DNA of 64,000 nucleotides. Source: Hymenoscyphus infarciens (taxonomy: Eukaryota; Ascomycota; Leotiomycetes; Helotiales; Helotiaceae). Shown here in pieces: positions 33,312 through 44,870 of this stretch (position 1 is its first letter; each line of letters begins with the position of its first letter). Location of the stretch: assembly GCA_001414345.1 (NCBI GenBank), contig LLCB01000064.1:62001-126000 (forward strand). The letters run 5' to 3'. A program made the position numbers and the translations under genes. The notes under the pieces are model-generated. The model did no database searches. It was given only the letters and a program-made list of their open reading frames with translations, and was not told the origin of the DNA.

Positions 33312-34995
33312 ATTGCGCTTTCTCGTGTGCCTGGGGATGATGAGATTTACGTCAGTGGGTATGTGTCGTTGATTTTTTCAATTTTCTTCTCCAATCGTGC
33401 CTTGCTCCGCGTTTGAGTTCACACGTGATATCGCGACTCTTTTTCTGGTTTCTCTGTGTTCATTGTTCATTTGGGTCTTGCCATTTGCTTAGCTCGAACG
33501 CGTGCGCTTCTTTTGTTCTCTCTGGTCAATGTTGTAAATACATTATTAGCCTTCGTCGACATCACCGCGTTTTGAGCCTGCCCCTTCGTTCCAACTGCAA
33601 CGACGAAATTGCTAACAAAGATCCTAGAGTCTTCGCCCTCCGTCACAAGTCGGCACTCGAGCGCTGCGGTATCACACATATCCTCTCGGTTTTAGTCTAC
33701 GACTTCAAAGATTACCAAGACCTGGAAAAATACGAACATCTTCAAATCGATGCTCTAGATGTCGAAGATGAGAATTTGCTTGGTGAATTTGAGAAGACGA
33801 GTAAATGGATTGAGGAGGCTTTGAAAAATGGCGGGGAGGACGGAGCGCCCGGTAGAGTGCTTATCCATTGGTAAGTTGAGTCATTTTCGCTCATATTTAT
33901 TCTTGGAGTTCGAGTTTGGGTGTTCCTATCTCTCGTGTTCCGGAAAATGATGAGAGAGATACCATGCATGTACTTGGATTCCGAATCCAAATTACCTGCC
34001 TTGTGCTCTTCTCAATGATACCTTCCGTATTTCTCCTTCAATGTCAAGTCCGACTGAATTTACTGCTGTTTATTCTTTCTCTGTAGCTTGGGCTGATTTC
34101 AATAGCGCTATGGGGAAGTCTCGGAGTGTAACTATTACGATTGCATTTCTACTCCGGAAGTATCCTCAGCTCTCAGTTGGTTCTGCGCTCGAAATGATCA
34201 GACAAGAACGGCCCTTGGCTGAGCCAAATGACGGTTTCATGGCACAACTACAACTGTATAAAGAGATGGGTTGTCCGAGAGACATTGATGCGCACCCAAA
34301 GTATCAACGTTGGTTGTATATGCGAACGGTAGATGAGGCACTTGCTACAGGGACTGCACCGGAACAAATCAGATTCGAGGATGAGGAGAAGCAAGAGGAG
34401 CTTGAAGGCAGTGTGAAGGAGTTGCGGTGTAAGAGGTGTCGGTATGTTCATGATCATACTTTCATTCAAAGTACTTCGGATGGAAGCTGACCTTCCCAGG
34501 CGAACATTAGCAACGACAACATATCTTATTGCACATGCACCTGCCTCAACCACACCCTCAGGATCAACCAAAAATGCGGCCTCAACAACTTGCACACATC
34601 ACTTCCTCCACCCACTTTCATGGATGCGTCCAACCCTCTCCCCAGAAACAGGAGATGATGGTGGGCCTGGTCCTCTGACTGGTCGTCTTGAGTGTCCCAA
34701 CCCTAAATGTCTTGCTCAAGTCGGGCGTTACGCATGGCAAGGAATGAGATGTAGTTGTGGAGTTTGGGTTTGTCCCGCATTCTCACTACAGAAAGGAAGA
34801 GTCGATGAAGTGCTATCAAAAGGCAAAACAGACGATGTTGGTGTTGGTCCTCAGGCAACAAATGCTCTAGCAGGGGGAGCTCCAAGTGAGGGTAATACAG
34901 ACGCTGCTGTGGCTGCGAAAATGAGGGGTTTAGGCATCAGACTTCCACCAGGGATGAAAGCAACTCAGGGTATTAAACCTAGCGAGAATCTGTGA
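33312..34995 (+). CDS. YVH1: Yvh1 dual-specificity phosphatase; frame begins with ATT
   Basis: Exons 33312-33358, 33628-33870, 34106-34441 and 34500-34995; introns of 269, 235 and 58 bp; 373 codons. Yvh1 releases Mrt4 from pre-60S ribosomes and affects growth and sporulation in fungi. The phosphatase domain carries HCAMGKSRS, with catalytic Cys97 and Arg103 (numbering from ATT); the Cys codon is split by intron 2. The second half has CKRCR, then TCTHHF, CPNPKC and MRCSCGVWVCPAFSL, the Cys/His zinc domain needed for ribosome work. Family proteins start like M-ALSRVPGD-EIY. Here the frame reads ALSRVPGDDEIYVSG preceded by ATT (33312-33314), and no in-frame ATG occurs back to the stop near 33250. 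Initiation is therefore either at a non-AUG codon or from an unseen upstream exon (an acceptor-like CTACCAG ends at 33309). Everything downstream is intact. Confidence 0.9.
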
Positions 34996-35247
34996 TAGGA
35001 TACCCCAAGTTTCGAGCTACGGGTGCTCTTCCGCGCTGGTCTTTTTTATCCTGGTGCTTACGGTCCGTTCATCTCACCGATCTGGACGAAATTTTGGAAG
35101 GGAGGGTTCTTGAGATCTCAAGGCTGAGAAGGAAAGGGGTATTGTGTATTACCGTGCCGTTGCGCTACTGAAGGTTGCCTTGCTGACAGAGATGATATGG
35201 TGCGCTTGTAAAGTAGAGTACTTTTCTGCGCCGCGATCTCGCGTGGG

Positions 35248-35333
35248 ACTCTCCCCCCTGGTATTGTCTGTCAGGTGCAAGGGTTTGGCTGTGAAATGTT
35301 TGTGCGGTCTACAGACAATTAAGGGGGAGAGTA
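35248..35333. repeat. Short foldback 3' of YVH1
   Basis: The left arm 35248-35272 (ACTCTCCCCCCTGG, then TATTGTCTGTC) and right arm 35309-35333 (inverse of ACTCTCCCCCTTAA, then TTGTCTGTAGAC) form an imperfect inverted repeat with a loop of about 36 bp. It lies about 250 bp after the YVH1 stop, so it may be within the 3' UTR. It could be a small MITE remnant or a transcript hairpin. Confidence 0.5.
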
Positions 35334-37344
35334 CGGAGATATATCAATCTCACATCATCGTAACGCAAAGAAGAGGCTGAGCTGAGAATCCCAACGTTTT
35401 ACTCGATCTTAATCCCGATCCTAGATTACGTTTTGTCTCCTCTGTTCATGAGTATGTGCCGACAAATTCCGGTGCTTAGTCTTCGAAAATACGTTGGTGG
35501 CTCCTTGATTTCATCCTATTGCATCTTGTGTACCCATCGTAAGCATGAATTATAGAAAAAACTTCTCAGTCATTCCTCCCAAATAGAACTGTTCTCATCG
35601 CAGTTTTCTTCCCATTTAGGATGTTACCAAATGTCTCAAATACCATGAATCTGATCACCATTACGGGGGATATGTAACGAAATTTCTAACTAAAGCGCGA
35701 AGATCTAGACTTGTATTTAGGATGACTGAATGTCAGGCATCATGCATTCTTTACTAAGAAATTTAAAACATGCCACTGAGAGTGAGTGCGTTTCAAGCTT
35801 CAAAAAAGAAAATTCCGAGTGCAATATTAACAATTTTTACCAACTCATTCTCTTCTAATCACTCGGGAAGTGCTTGTCAGATGTATTTATTTATATTCAA
35901 ACCTTCAATTTATAATCACGATCATCAGCTCGCTAGAAAATAGCACAATCTTGATTACTAGTTTCAGCAAGAGGCGACTATTTCTCGTGTACATTCTCAG
36001 ATGTCGATGAAGATATCTCGCTTCCACACTTAAAACTTCAACAGCAAGCCACAATATAAAAGCATTTCGCTCACACACCACACCATCTAAAACACAACCC
36101 AGGGTACCACAAGCTCACCTCAGCAGTATCGCACAATTAGTCTCCATCAGCATACGACCACAAGCCCGAATCAGCTTTCAGCCTCCAAATACAAACCAAG
36201 CGAGTGAAAATAGACGCTTGGTAGACGCCACTTTCATTAGCAGATCCAGGGGAACTTAGTTACCAAAAAAAAACTAATAATATACACGTGCAACTCGCAA
36301 GAAACCTAGGCTAATTCGTCAAGGTAGACTGCAAGTACAAATAAAAAGTAAGACTGACTAAACAATTACCAAACAATAAAGCATTACGCCGCCGACGATT
36401 CGCACACCGCTAAATTCCATAGAATTCTTAACCGGTTTGCCTACTTTTAGACCTCACTCCCAGTTTTTCTGGGGTTTCATACTCTGAGATATATTACATG
36501 CCTTCCGTTAAATCGAGTAAGCAGTAAGCATAAGTACCTCCGTACCTAAGTAACCCCACTTGACATACATGCTCCTCCAGCACAGACCCAGAAAGAAAGT
36601 AAGCGCGCTCAATAGCCCCATAAAGTAAGCAAAAGTCCCCGCTATGGATGGTAGGTAAGGAAAATAATCTGCCGAAGATCTGGACAGTGAGAGAATGGGG
36701 AAGAAGTAATCGGCGACCACGTTCCCTGCACGTTCTGGAAAATCCGAGAGAAGGAAACTAATTGTGCCGCAATAGGCGTTTGCTTGGTGAGATAATAGGG
36801 TAATTGATAGGTAAATACACGAGCTTGATGCAAGAGGGAAAGTCGGGTGGGATGTGATGTGATCTGATGTGGGGAAGGATGCGAGGCGTGGAATTAGAGC
36901 GGATGGATTTTTGGGAGGGGCGTAGCGCGTGATTTACTACATGTGTATGGCAACAAAGTGGAAGTTGTCGTTCCAACTTGTGCGACTGGCACATGTTCAT
37001 TTGTGGAAGCTTTAGCTGGTTGAAATTGAGAGACAATGGCAATAAATTTACTCCCATTTCTATTCAGTACCCAGAAAATGCCTCGCAAATCAACATCCCA
37101 TGTCCGTCCTGTAAACTCATGAACGACATGCTAACCAAACGAATCATGACCACCCACTCGCTCCTCGGAATTTCCGGAGGCAATTGAACACAGGTAAGCA
37201 TAGGAATCAACGAACACTTAACTCGAACCGCCAACCTCTCTCGTTACTCGGGATTTCCCAGGCCAGAATAACTGACCTGAAGTTTACAAACGAACAGTAA
37301 GCTCAACCCGAAAATAAAATGCGAGAAGAAAGCGTAAGCTCGCG
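35334..37344. other. AT-rich gene-free spacer
   Basis: A 70-codon minus ORF at 36508-36720 has one hydrophobic segment but no family resemblance. Nothing else seen. Confidence 0.4.
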
Positions 37345-37550
37345 GTGGACATTAAAAGCGGCAATAAATAGGTAAATAGCACGTTGAACATCCCAGTACT
37401 ACTTTAGAAGTTGAATGTTCCAGAACATCTAGGTTAATGGTCCAAATCGCTCCAAGTGTTTAGGATACTTTACTTGAATTACACTAAAAAGTTGGAACAA
37501 CGAAGCATCTACTGCCACTTTTATTGTCCATCACGAGATAGGTAAGATCT
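37345..37550 (+). repeat. Dispersed repeat, copy B (middle part)
   Basis: Matches copy A in order: GTGGACATTAAAAGCGGCAA here against GTGAACATTAAATGCGACAG at 44510; TTCCAGAACATCTAG against TTCCAAATATCTAG; TCCAAGTGTTTAGGA against TCCAAGTATTTAGGA; GGAACAACGAAGCATC against AGAACAACGACATCC; and ACTGCCAC in both. The end parts of copy A are not seen here. Non-coding. Confidence 0.6.
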
Positions 37551-38353
37551 TTAAACCACCGCAGCCTTATAAGGAAAATTCCTTACTTACGCACAATATC
37601 AGAGACGTCGCGTCGATTCCTACATAAACTCATACCGAGTATGTCTAACAAATAGTCATGCACGTTTGAAGATTACCATATCTAGGATTCTCAAACGTAG
37701 ATAATTCGCTCCTCGGAACTTTCCAGGTGTTGAGTATGAACCATGTCGAGAATGTAACGAGCATGCCACTCGAATGACATGCATCAAACGTGAGATCTTA
37801 AAAGGAGAGCATCTGTATAAAGTAAAGTATCGGTGACCAAAAAGGAAAGCGATGAGCTGGTACCGAGTATCGTGAGCATGAGGTCATGTGGGAATTAACG
37901 ACGACATACATCCGAGATGATGAAACATGAAGCCACCCGTCGTTCTTTACGACCTTTGGTCTTCGATTTGATGTAAACTTGTCATTATGGTGATGTTTGG
38001 ATGATGTGGAATCTTGAACTCGGTATACAGTTTGGAAATGGGAAACATCGAGACGACTGACCATTGTGAATTTCCTATCGGTCTCCAAGTGATGACAGCT
38101 GCCATTTGGACATCTTTTTTTTGCACTCAATTCTTATGGACACGCATTTCCAATGCTCGTTGTATCTGCCCGAAGACCCGAAGAGCAATTTAAGAATACC
38201 AAAGCAGTATCAGTTCTATGCACGTTTGCTCGTAGCTGATGACAATCGCCTTCTTGCTTCAAGATTGAACACGGGCAAGGTATGTAATGAAAGTCGGTGT
38301 AAGGCTGCCAAAGCATGTCACTCTCGCGATGGATGATCTTGGAAGACTCCATT
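37551..38353. other. Gene-free spacer
   Basis: Short ORFs only; nothing recognised. Confidence 0.4.
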
Positions 38354-38818
38354 CTAGATGCAATCCAACAAAAGCAATCTCAAAAAACTTTGCTTCCAAC
38401 TACAATGCATCGCGGCATCGTCCAAAATAAGTGAAGAAACAGAACAAGAATCAAGAACGGGGTAATATAGAGGTAATATAGAAGTCACGGTTGCACGAAT
38501 GTCGTAGCTCACGAGAACCCAGACTGCCGGGAGCATGTAACACACCATCCAAAACAGGAAACTAGCTCGAAACTGCCGGTCAGGCTCCAGCCTCTTTTCC
38601 AGAATGACCTGGTAGAAAAAACGAGGCCAAGGAGGCATCCGATCTGTAGACTTCAATGCCCCGCTGAAGAAATTCCGCACCTTGAAAAGGCCGACTGTTG
38701 TACTGTAAAGTTGGATAAGTACATATGTAGGCAACAGGAAAGTGGTATCATAGGTCCACTCGTGAAGGTAACGTTCGTGGTAAAAGGGGAGATGCAAGCA
38801 CAAGGTAGTGTGGTGATC
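38354..38818 (-). CDS. Possible exon of an unknown membrane protein
   Basis: The frame is open from 38818, just after an acceptor-like TTTCATAG, to a TAG at 38354; it has no ATG at its start. It encodes HLPFYHERYLHEWTYDTT, a hydrophobic stretch LLPTYVLIQLYSTTVGLF, then SGALKSTDRMPPWPRFFYQV, a second hydrophobic stretch FLFWMVCYMLPAVWVLV, and a third around TSILPLYYPVL. Aromatic-rich loops between hydrophobic segments look like a real multipass protein, but upstream exons could not be assembled and no family is recognised. It may be a remnant. Confidence 0.3.
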   Translation of the reverse strand, partial: DHHTTLCLHLPFYHERYLHEWTYDTTFLLPTYVLIQLYSTTVGLFKVRNFFSGALKSTDRMPPWPRFFYQVILEKRLEPDRQFRASFLFWMVCYMLPAVWVLVSYDIRATVTSILPLYYPVLDSCSVSSLILDDAAMHCSWKQSFLRLLLLDCI

Positions 38819-39951
38819 CTATGAAATGCTGCCGCCTATAGCAAATGACTTTGAAAGATGTATGACTGCATGTCATATCAAGTGTGCATGAACTTGCGGG
38901 GTAGGGCATATATTAATTACGTGCTGTAAGCTGATTGATAGATACAGAATTCAGGCTGCCTGCCTATTCATATAGTCAGGCAGTTGCGGTGTGAAACCTT
39001 GTTTTAGAGGGACATCCAGTTTTGAATGTGTAACTTGATGAGTACATACTGATCAGGTCACCGCAACTGTCTTTGGAGGTCACTTGGGGTTGGCGAATTG
39101 GGGGCTTGGTACATTCGGAAGAAAAAAGCGACTATTGCTGACAGTGGGGGGTGAGGGCTTTTCCAATCGAGTAGAGAGGGTTCGGATAATGCACATTGTC
39201 GAATCAAAACAAGTGGGCTGAGTTCAAGGGTGTGCAAGGTTGGAGTGTAAGCACTAAGGAATGGAAGCGAGCTCTCGGATGTACGGTAAGACATTCTCTA
39301 TAAGGCTGGAAAGACTAATGGGTCCAGTGGAGCTGTGATAGGTCCTTGAAAGCCATGGCATATTATGCCTGAGTCCTTGTGAGTCGTCCGACTTCAACAA
39401 CCATGTAACTTCAGCCTTAATATATGCCAGGCGATTTGATCGATGATCAGAGTTCCAGGATTTCGAGGTTCCCGGCCAAGGACCAGCCAATACAAAGTCG
39501 AGAACCGCGATGTCAGGGTAAGGCCGCCGGGCGAGGGAGCGGGTCGATCACTCGAGGTCAAGGTTATTCTGCAGTCATCATCGTAGAAGGACCTTGTGAA
39601 TAAACGATTTGATGGTGATCCAGAATAGTGACGTGCTCCGACGGACAGCATGTATTAGAGTCCGTGACGGGTGCTTCGACTGAAGGGGAATGCTCTGCGT
39701 GTCTGGCGCATTATCGACTTTGGAGAAACAATATTCTCGTAGCCGTGGCTGACTGTATCTCACAGTCGATTCCCAGAAGATCTTGTACGAGTAACATCGC
39801 GGTATCAACTATCAAGGTGCTCATTCGGTTTGAAATGCGAGCGTTGATGTGACCCTGGAGTTCAACACGTGATACCACCACCTGCACATTTTCTTAACAA
39901 CGATAGTCCCAACTGGGATAGCATGATGCGGAGCGTTGCCTCGTACTCGTA
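38819..39951. other. Gene-free spacer
   Basis: Overlapping minus-strand ORFs between 39058 and 39808 show no motif. The part next to 39952 should be VFA1 3' UTR. Confidence 0.4.
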
Positions 39952-40602
39952 TCATGGGAGACCTTTCGGTACTTGTGGGAAGAGATTTGGGTTTTGTAAG
40001 CGTTCACGGTTCCGCTTGGCAATTTCGGCATTTCTCTTCTTCTCGATCCGTTGTTGATAAAACATCTTTGCAAGAGCAAATACTCGCGGCTCTTCCTCTG
40101 GTGTTGTGAGCTCTTCGGGTTTCTTCTGTAAATATGTAAGTTGTCATGCGAGTCCAAGTTCAAGGGAATGACTGCACCTTCTCCTCTGTCTTGGTCTCCT
40201 CCTTCTCATCGTCTTTCTTGTCCTTGTCCTTTTTGTCTTTTTCTTTCTCCTTCTCCTTCTCTTTTTCCCTTTCCTTCTTCTTTTTCTGTTTCTCCTCAAA
40301 CTCCTGCTTCACTCGTTCTACTTCAGCCTCCATCTCTTTCTTCTTCTTTGCTGCAACTGCCGCTTCGTCAATGATGGGAGTACAGAACTTTCGATCCTTG
40401 ACATGACCAGGGCAGACGAAGAAGAAATCCTTGAGAAATGTTAGAATCAAGCATAAAGAAGCCTCCAAGAGGTGCGGGAATTTACCTTGTTATCCGGTGC
40501 AACAAGCACACTTGTGCTCGGTTTGAAGCATATTTCGCAGGCTTTGGAAGCTGTGTCGGCGACCTTGCGGTGAGTGTAGATATTTGGAAAATTAGTCGCC
40601 AT
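39952..40602 (-). CDS. VFA1: Vps4-associated protein Vfa1
   Basis: Exons 40486-40602 (ATG), 40178-40429 and 39952-40125 (TGA); introns of 56 and 52 bp; all phase 0; 180 residues. In yeast, Vfa1 binds the AAA-ATPase Vps4 and stimulates it, in ESCRT-III disassembly at endosomes. The N-terminus has paired metal-ligand motifs (ACEICFKPST, FFVCPGHVKDRKFC). The middle is a highly charged Lys/Glu helix (KKKKEREKEKEKEKEKDKK). The C-terminus has EEEPRVFALAKMFYQQR and ends NPNLFPQVPKGLP, typical of the family (DUF1742). The second donor is GTGCAG, weaker than the others, but skipping it would hit a stop after KVQSFP and lose the conserved C-terminus. Its start codon is 368 bp from that of the divergent argininosuccinate lyase gene. 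Confidence 0.88.
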
Positions 40603-40642
40603 GATAGCGTCTATCGAGTGTATCTCCTTGGACACGGGTCTT

Positions 40643-40648
40643 TGAGTC
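40643..40648 (+). promoter_or_regulatory. Possible Gcn4/CPC1-type site (TGAGTC)
   Basis: TGAGTC lies 323 bp upstream of the argininosuccinate lyase start, in the shared VFA1/lyase region, and matches six of seven positions of TGAGTCA. General amino-acid control by Gcn4/CPC1 is known for arginine genes in fungi. A single six-base match can be chance. Confidence 0.25.
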
Positions 40649-40970
40649 TGTAGATAAAGCGTTTGTTGACGTTGCAAAGAACGATGTGCTGTCTCATCGC
40701 ATCATGTGACGATTTGTAGTCTCCGAAGTTCACACCGAAGCGACGCTACTCCGACCGGTTTTCAAATGGGTCTCCCCGTCCCGCCATCAGAGCTTGAACC
40801 CTGCAAAAATTCTTTTCTCGGGGTCTCCTTATCGCTTTTTACTCAAATCATACTCGTACTACCCCGCCATTCCTTCCCAAGACAAATCCCCAACCTCAAA
40901 CTCAATCTTGTGCCATTGCTCTCCAGATTCTACATCAATTTCCCTCCCAAATACCAATATAACCGCAATC

Positions 40971-42488
40971 ATGGCTGCTGAGAAGAAGGTCGGCGAGAAC
41001 ATGCTGTGGGGAGGTCGGTTTACTGGTACGTCTGAAACAATTGCAACCCAACCCCGCTCTCAAAAGATTGAATTCCAACGTTTACAGGCGGTCTCGATCC
41101 ATTGATGGTGGCCTACAACGAATCAATTTATTTCGATCGTCACCTATACGCTCAAGACATTGCTGGAAGCGTCGCGTGGGCGCGTGCGAATCACAAAGCT
41201 GGCATTCTTACTGCTAAGGAATTCTCAGCAATTGAGTCCGGTTTTGAGAAGGTCAAGGAAGAGTGGGTGTCCGGCACATTCAAGATCATTCCAGGTGTCG
41301 ACGAGGATATCCACACAGCCAACGAGCGACGATTGGGAGAAATCATTGGAAAGGATATTGGGGGGAAACTACACACCGGCAGAAGTCGAAATGAACAAGT
41401 CGCAACCGATATGCGATTATGGTTGCGTGACGAGTTGCGAACAATCGAGGGACACATGGTCGACTTTTTGAAAGTGACCGCAGCCAGAGCGGAGAAGGAG
41501 ATTGATCATATCATGCCAGGATACACACATTTGCAACGCGCACAGCCAATTCGATGGAGTCACTGGATGTTGTCATACGGAACTGCTTTTGCTCAGGATC
41601 TCGAGAGGCTACGAGAGGTTATCTCACGCGTAAACCAGAGCCCGCTGGGTGCTGGTGCTCTGGCCGGAAACTGCTTTGGATTGGATAGACAGGCAATGGC
41701 TAAAGAGTTGGGTTTTGAGGGGTTAATCTGGAACAGTATGGCAGCAGTTTCAAGCCGTGACTTTGTCGTCGAGGCCATGCAATGGGGAAGCACACTTATG
41801 ATGCACATGTCTCGGTAAGTTGCAATCGGTAAATATCTTTCTTGGAATACTTACTGATAAAATTACTAGATGGGCCGAGGATCTCATCGTTTACTCCACC
41901 GGAGAGTTTGCATACGTCAGATTGGCCGACGCATACTCAACGGGAAGTTCGCTCATGCCTCAAAAGAAGAACCCGGACTCGTTGGAACTTCTCAGAGGAA
42001 AGTCTGGTCGTGCTTTTGGCCACATGGCTGGTTTGATGATGACTGTCAAGGGCCTTCCAAGCACATACAACAAAGATCTCCAAGAATCCCTCGAGCCAAT
42101 GCTCGACCATGTCAAGACTGTCTCTGACAGTATCCAGATCGCAACCGGTGTTCTCAGCACCCTCGCCATCAACCCCGAGAAAATGAGAGCATCCCTTGAC
42201 CCTTTTATGTTGGCAACGGACTTGGCAGACTACCTCGTGAAAAAAGGCGTACCATTCCGAGAGACCCATCACATCTCTGGGCAATGTGTTGCTCACTCAG
42301 AAAAGACAGGCATCCCAATGAACGAGATGACACACCAAGATTTCCAAGGCATCGACAAGAGATTTGCTGCTGATGTGCTCAAGTGTTTCGATTACGAGGT
42401 TAGTGTAGAGCAACATTCAGCTCAAGGAGGAACTGCACGTAAGAGTGTGCTGGAACAGGTCGAGGTCTTGAAGAAGATGCTTGTTTGA
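40971..42488 (+). CDS. ARG4: Argininosuccinate lyase
   Basis: Exons 40971-41025, 41088-41814 and 41870-42488; introns of 62 and 55 bp; 466 residues, the normal family length. It splits argininosuccinate into arginine and fumarate, the last step of arginine synthesis. Visible hallmarks: the N-terminal [47 protein letters not shown] with the catalytic-base region His near 166; and the superfamily signature [12 protein letters not shown] at about 286-296 with the catalytic Ser at 287. All key residues are present, so the enzyme should be active. Its promoter region is shared with VFA1. Confidence 0.97.
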
Positions 42489-44402
42489 TTGTACTAGAAG
42501 GATTTTTGAAAAAGTCTTAGTTTAATAATGCATTTTTTTGATGCTTGTACTTTTAATACAGTATCATTGATACCTGACAACAATAGACGGGTTCAAAATT
42601 AGGGGTTTTCAGAAGTGTCTTGCTACGAGGTGATGTCCTCCTATTTTATCAAGAATTATTTAAAGGATTTCATTACCCAACTTTCATCTTAATCCTACTC
42701 TTTTGGTTCATTTACTAATTCCACGAGTTGTTTATATCCTGCTCAGTTACAAAACAATCTCTAACTACTTTACCGAATATTTAACAAGGCAAGCTAAGAC
42801 ATGTTCCTTGCTATTAGTAGGTTACCTGCGAATAGAGGCCCCAATTCTTTCCTACTGCTTGCAGGTTACCCGCATATAACGCCTTTTTACGTTTTCCCTT
42901 GTGCTATCTGCGGGTCAGCCGTAACTAGCAACACGAAGAATTCCTGCTACTTCCAGCTTACTTGGAGAAAAGTAGGAATTTAGCTCCTTTACCTAGCTCT
43001 CTCGCTTACCACAGTTATTCTTGAAACATCATATCTGTTGTCTGAAAATCTCATATTCATTCTGTTAATTACGCCTGTGAGATGGTTGTTTCTACAGAGA
43101 CGTGATAAAATTCATTTTCTAGCTTCAGGGCCGACAGTATTGGAAGAAGAGTTGTCGAAGTCAAAAATTGGGAGCTGGAACGTAGCAAAGTGATTTTCAA
43201 GTCAATCATCCTATTAGAAAATAGAACATTTAGAGGGAGGTAGGAATGGACAAAAACATAACACGAATATCGACATTACAGCTCAGTTGTGTCGAGAAAG
43301 ACTATAGGACTGGAATCTAACTCCAAGCAGCTACATCTAGATAGAACACACCAGGACTGCTCATATTAATTCTCAACCTCCGGGAGTGCGACTAAACAAG
43401 GGGATGGCCGTGGTAGTAGTAAGAACTCTTTTCAACAGCTTGGAACAGCGACGGGAACGTTAATGCACTACTTATTATGACGAGAGTGCTGTAGAACAAT
43501 CACCAGGCTTCATACGCGTGAATAAGCTGAGAATGCTATTCACTTCTGAAGTATGTAAAGAATTTGTACTAGGACTAAGTCTGGCTTCCAATGTTCCATG
43601 GGTTTTCACCTTCATACCAGTTGGCCATAATGCTAGCTTAAGGTATCATAAAAGAAGGAGGCTGTATCCTTAAAATGAGTATCCCTTTGTGTCTGGGAGT
43701 TGCAGAGACCAACATTTGTCTTCTTTGCATTGGATGCCTTGTTGCAGATGAAAATTTCAGCGACTATCTAGAGACTCAATTAGTCCTTGGAAAAGTTTGA
43801 AAAATAGTTGGAGAATGAAAAGACTAGATTCTTACTCAGGTTTAGTACTCTTGAAGCTATTCTCTATTTATTTAGCTTTCGTATCTATATAGAGTCGGAC
43901 ACCTTCTATATACGTGGAAATTAGTAGTGTGAAACAATGCTTTCACAGCTCCTGAAAGAAATAGAAAAGATATATTTATTTAGAGAAATATTGCTCTAGC
44001 AAGTAAAGTATTCAATCTATCCCCTCAACACTTATATATATTCATAAATTATACTTTGAACTCCATGGTTTTTGTTCTTAAAAAACAGCATATTGTAGTT
44101 GGAGATCAGCATATGACATTTTCCATGGTAGTATCTACATTTGTACACTCTCCATCTCTGCTACTTCAGAAATTCCAGGACGATGAGAAGTATTTGGCGA
44201 AACGGAAAGAAGAATTAGAACTTATTTTAGTCCCTCGAACTCAAGAGATAAAAGTAACAGTTCATTTCAGCCGGCTCGTATAACTCCTCGTAATAGAGTA
44301 GAGAGGGATCCCGGATCTTGAAATAGTACACGTATAAATTGCATCTGAGGCCAGTAACTCATTCTTAAAGACTACAAGCTATTGCAGATAGGGCTTTGTA
44401 TG
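42489..44402. other. AT-rich gene-free spacer
   Basis: Holds the lyase 3' UTR and AT-rich DNA. Around 42828-42930 the words GGTTACCTGCGAATA, GGTTACCCGCATATA and CTGCGGGTCAG recur loosely. A 75-codon plus ORF at 44056-44283 has charged, helical-looking sequence but no motif. No gene recognised. Confidence 0.4.
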
Positions 44403-44870
44403 TAGGAAAAATGGGCTTTCCTCCCAGTGCCTCTAGCTTTATAAGTTAAGTGACAAGCGAAATGGGAGTCTAGAACCAAACAAATTTATTTTCCAAGGTG
44501 GTCTCGTGGTGAACATTAAATGCGACAGTAAATAAAGTTCTAACTTTCTAGAAGACCCTAGAGTATGAAACTTAGATCATTTAAAGTTGATTGTTCCAAA
44601 TATCTAGAGTACATTTAAACTGTTCCAAGTATTTAGGAGAATTTATCTGCATTGCCCTAGAAAGATAGAACAACGACATCCAAGGAACCTGAGCTATTTA
44701 CTGCCACGCGAGGGAGGTTTATTAGAATCGGAAATTTGGCTTCTCAAGTCTTCTAAATGCTCTCGTACAATGCTTTAAAGTTGGTCAAGAATTCTAAAGG
44801 CAATAAAGGGAGTGGGGTGTACGCAGAGCAAAGCACAGGATTCTTACAAATCTCCTGTGAGGGGGGGTAA
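44403..44870 (+). repeat. Dispersed repeat, copy A (longest)
   Basis: This copy contains both the part shared with copy B at 37.35 kb (44505-44715) and the two end parts shared with copy C at 18.8 kb (about 44410-44435 and 44751-44855). It is AT-rich, without coding capacity or clear terminal repeats. It is best read as a relic of a repeated element, such as a solo LTR or non-autonomous transposon; its class is unknown. Confidence 0.6.
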
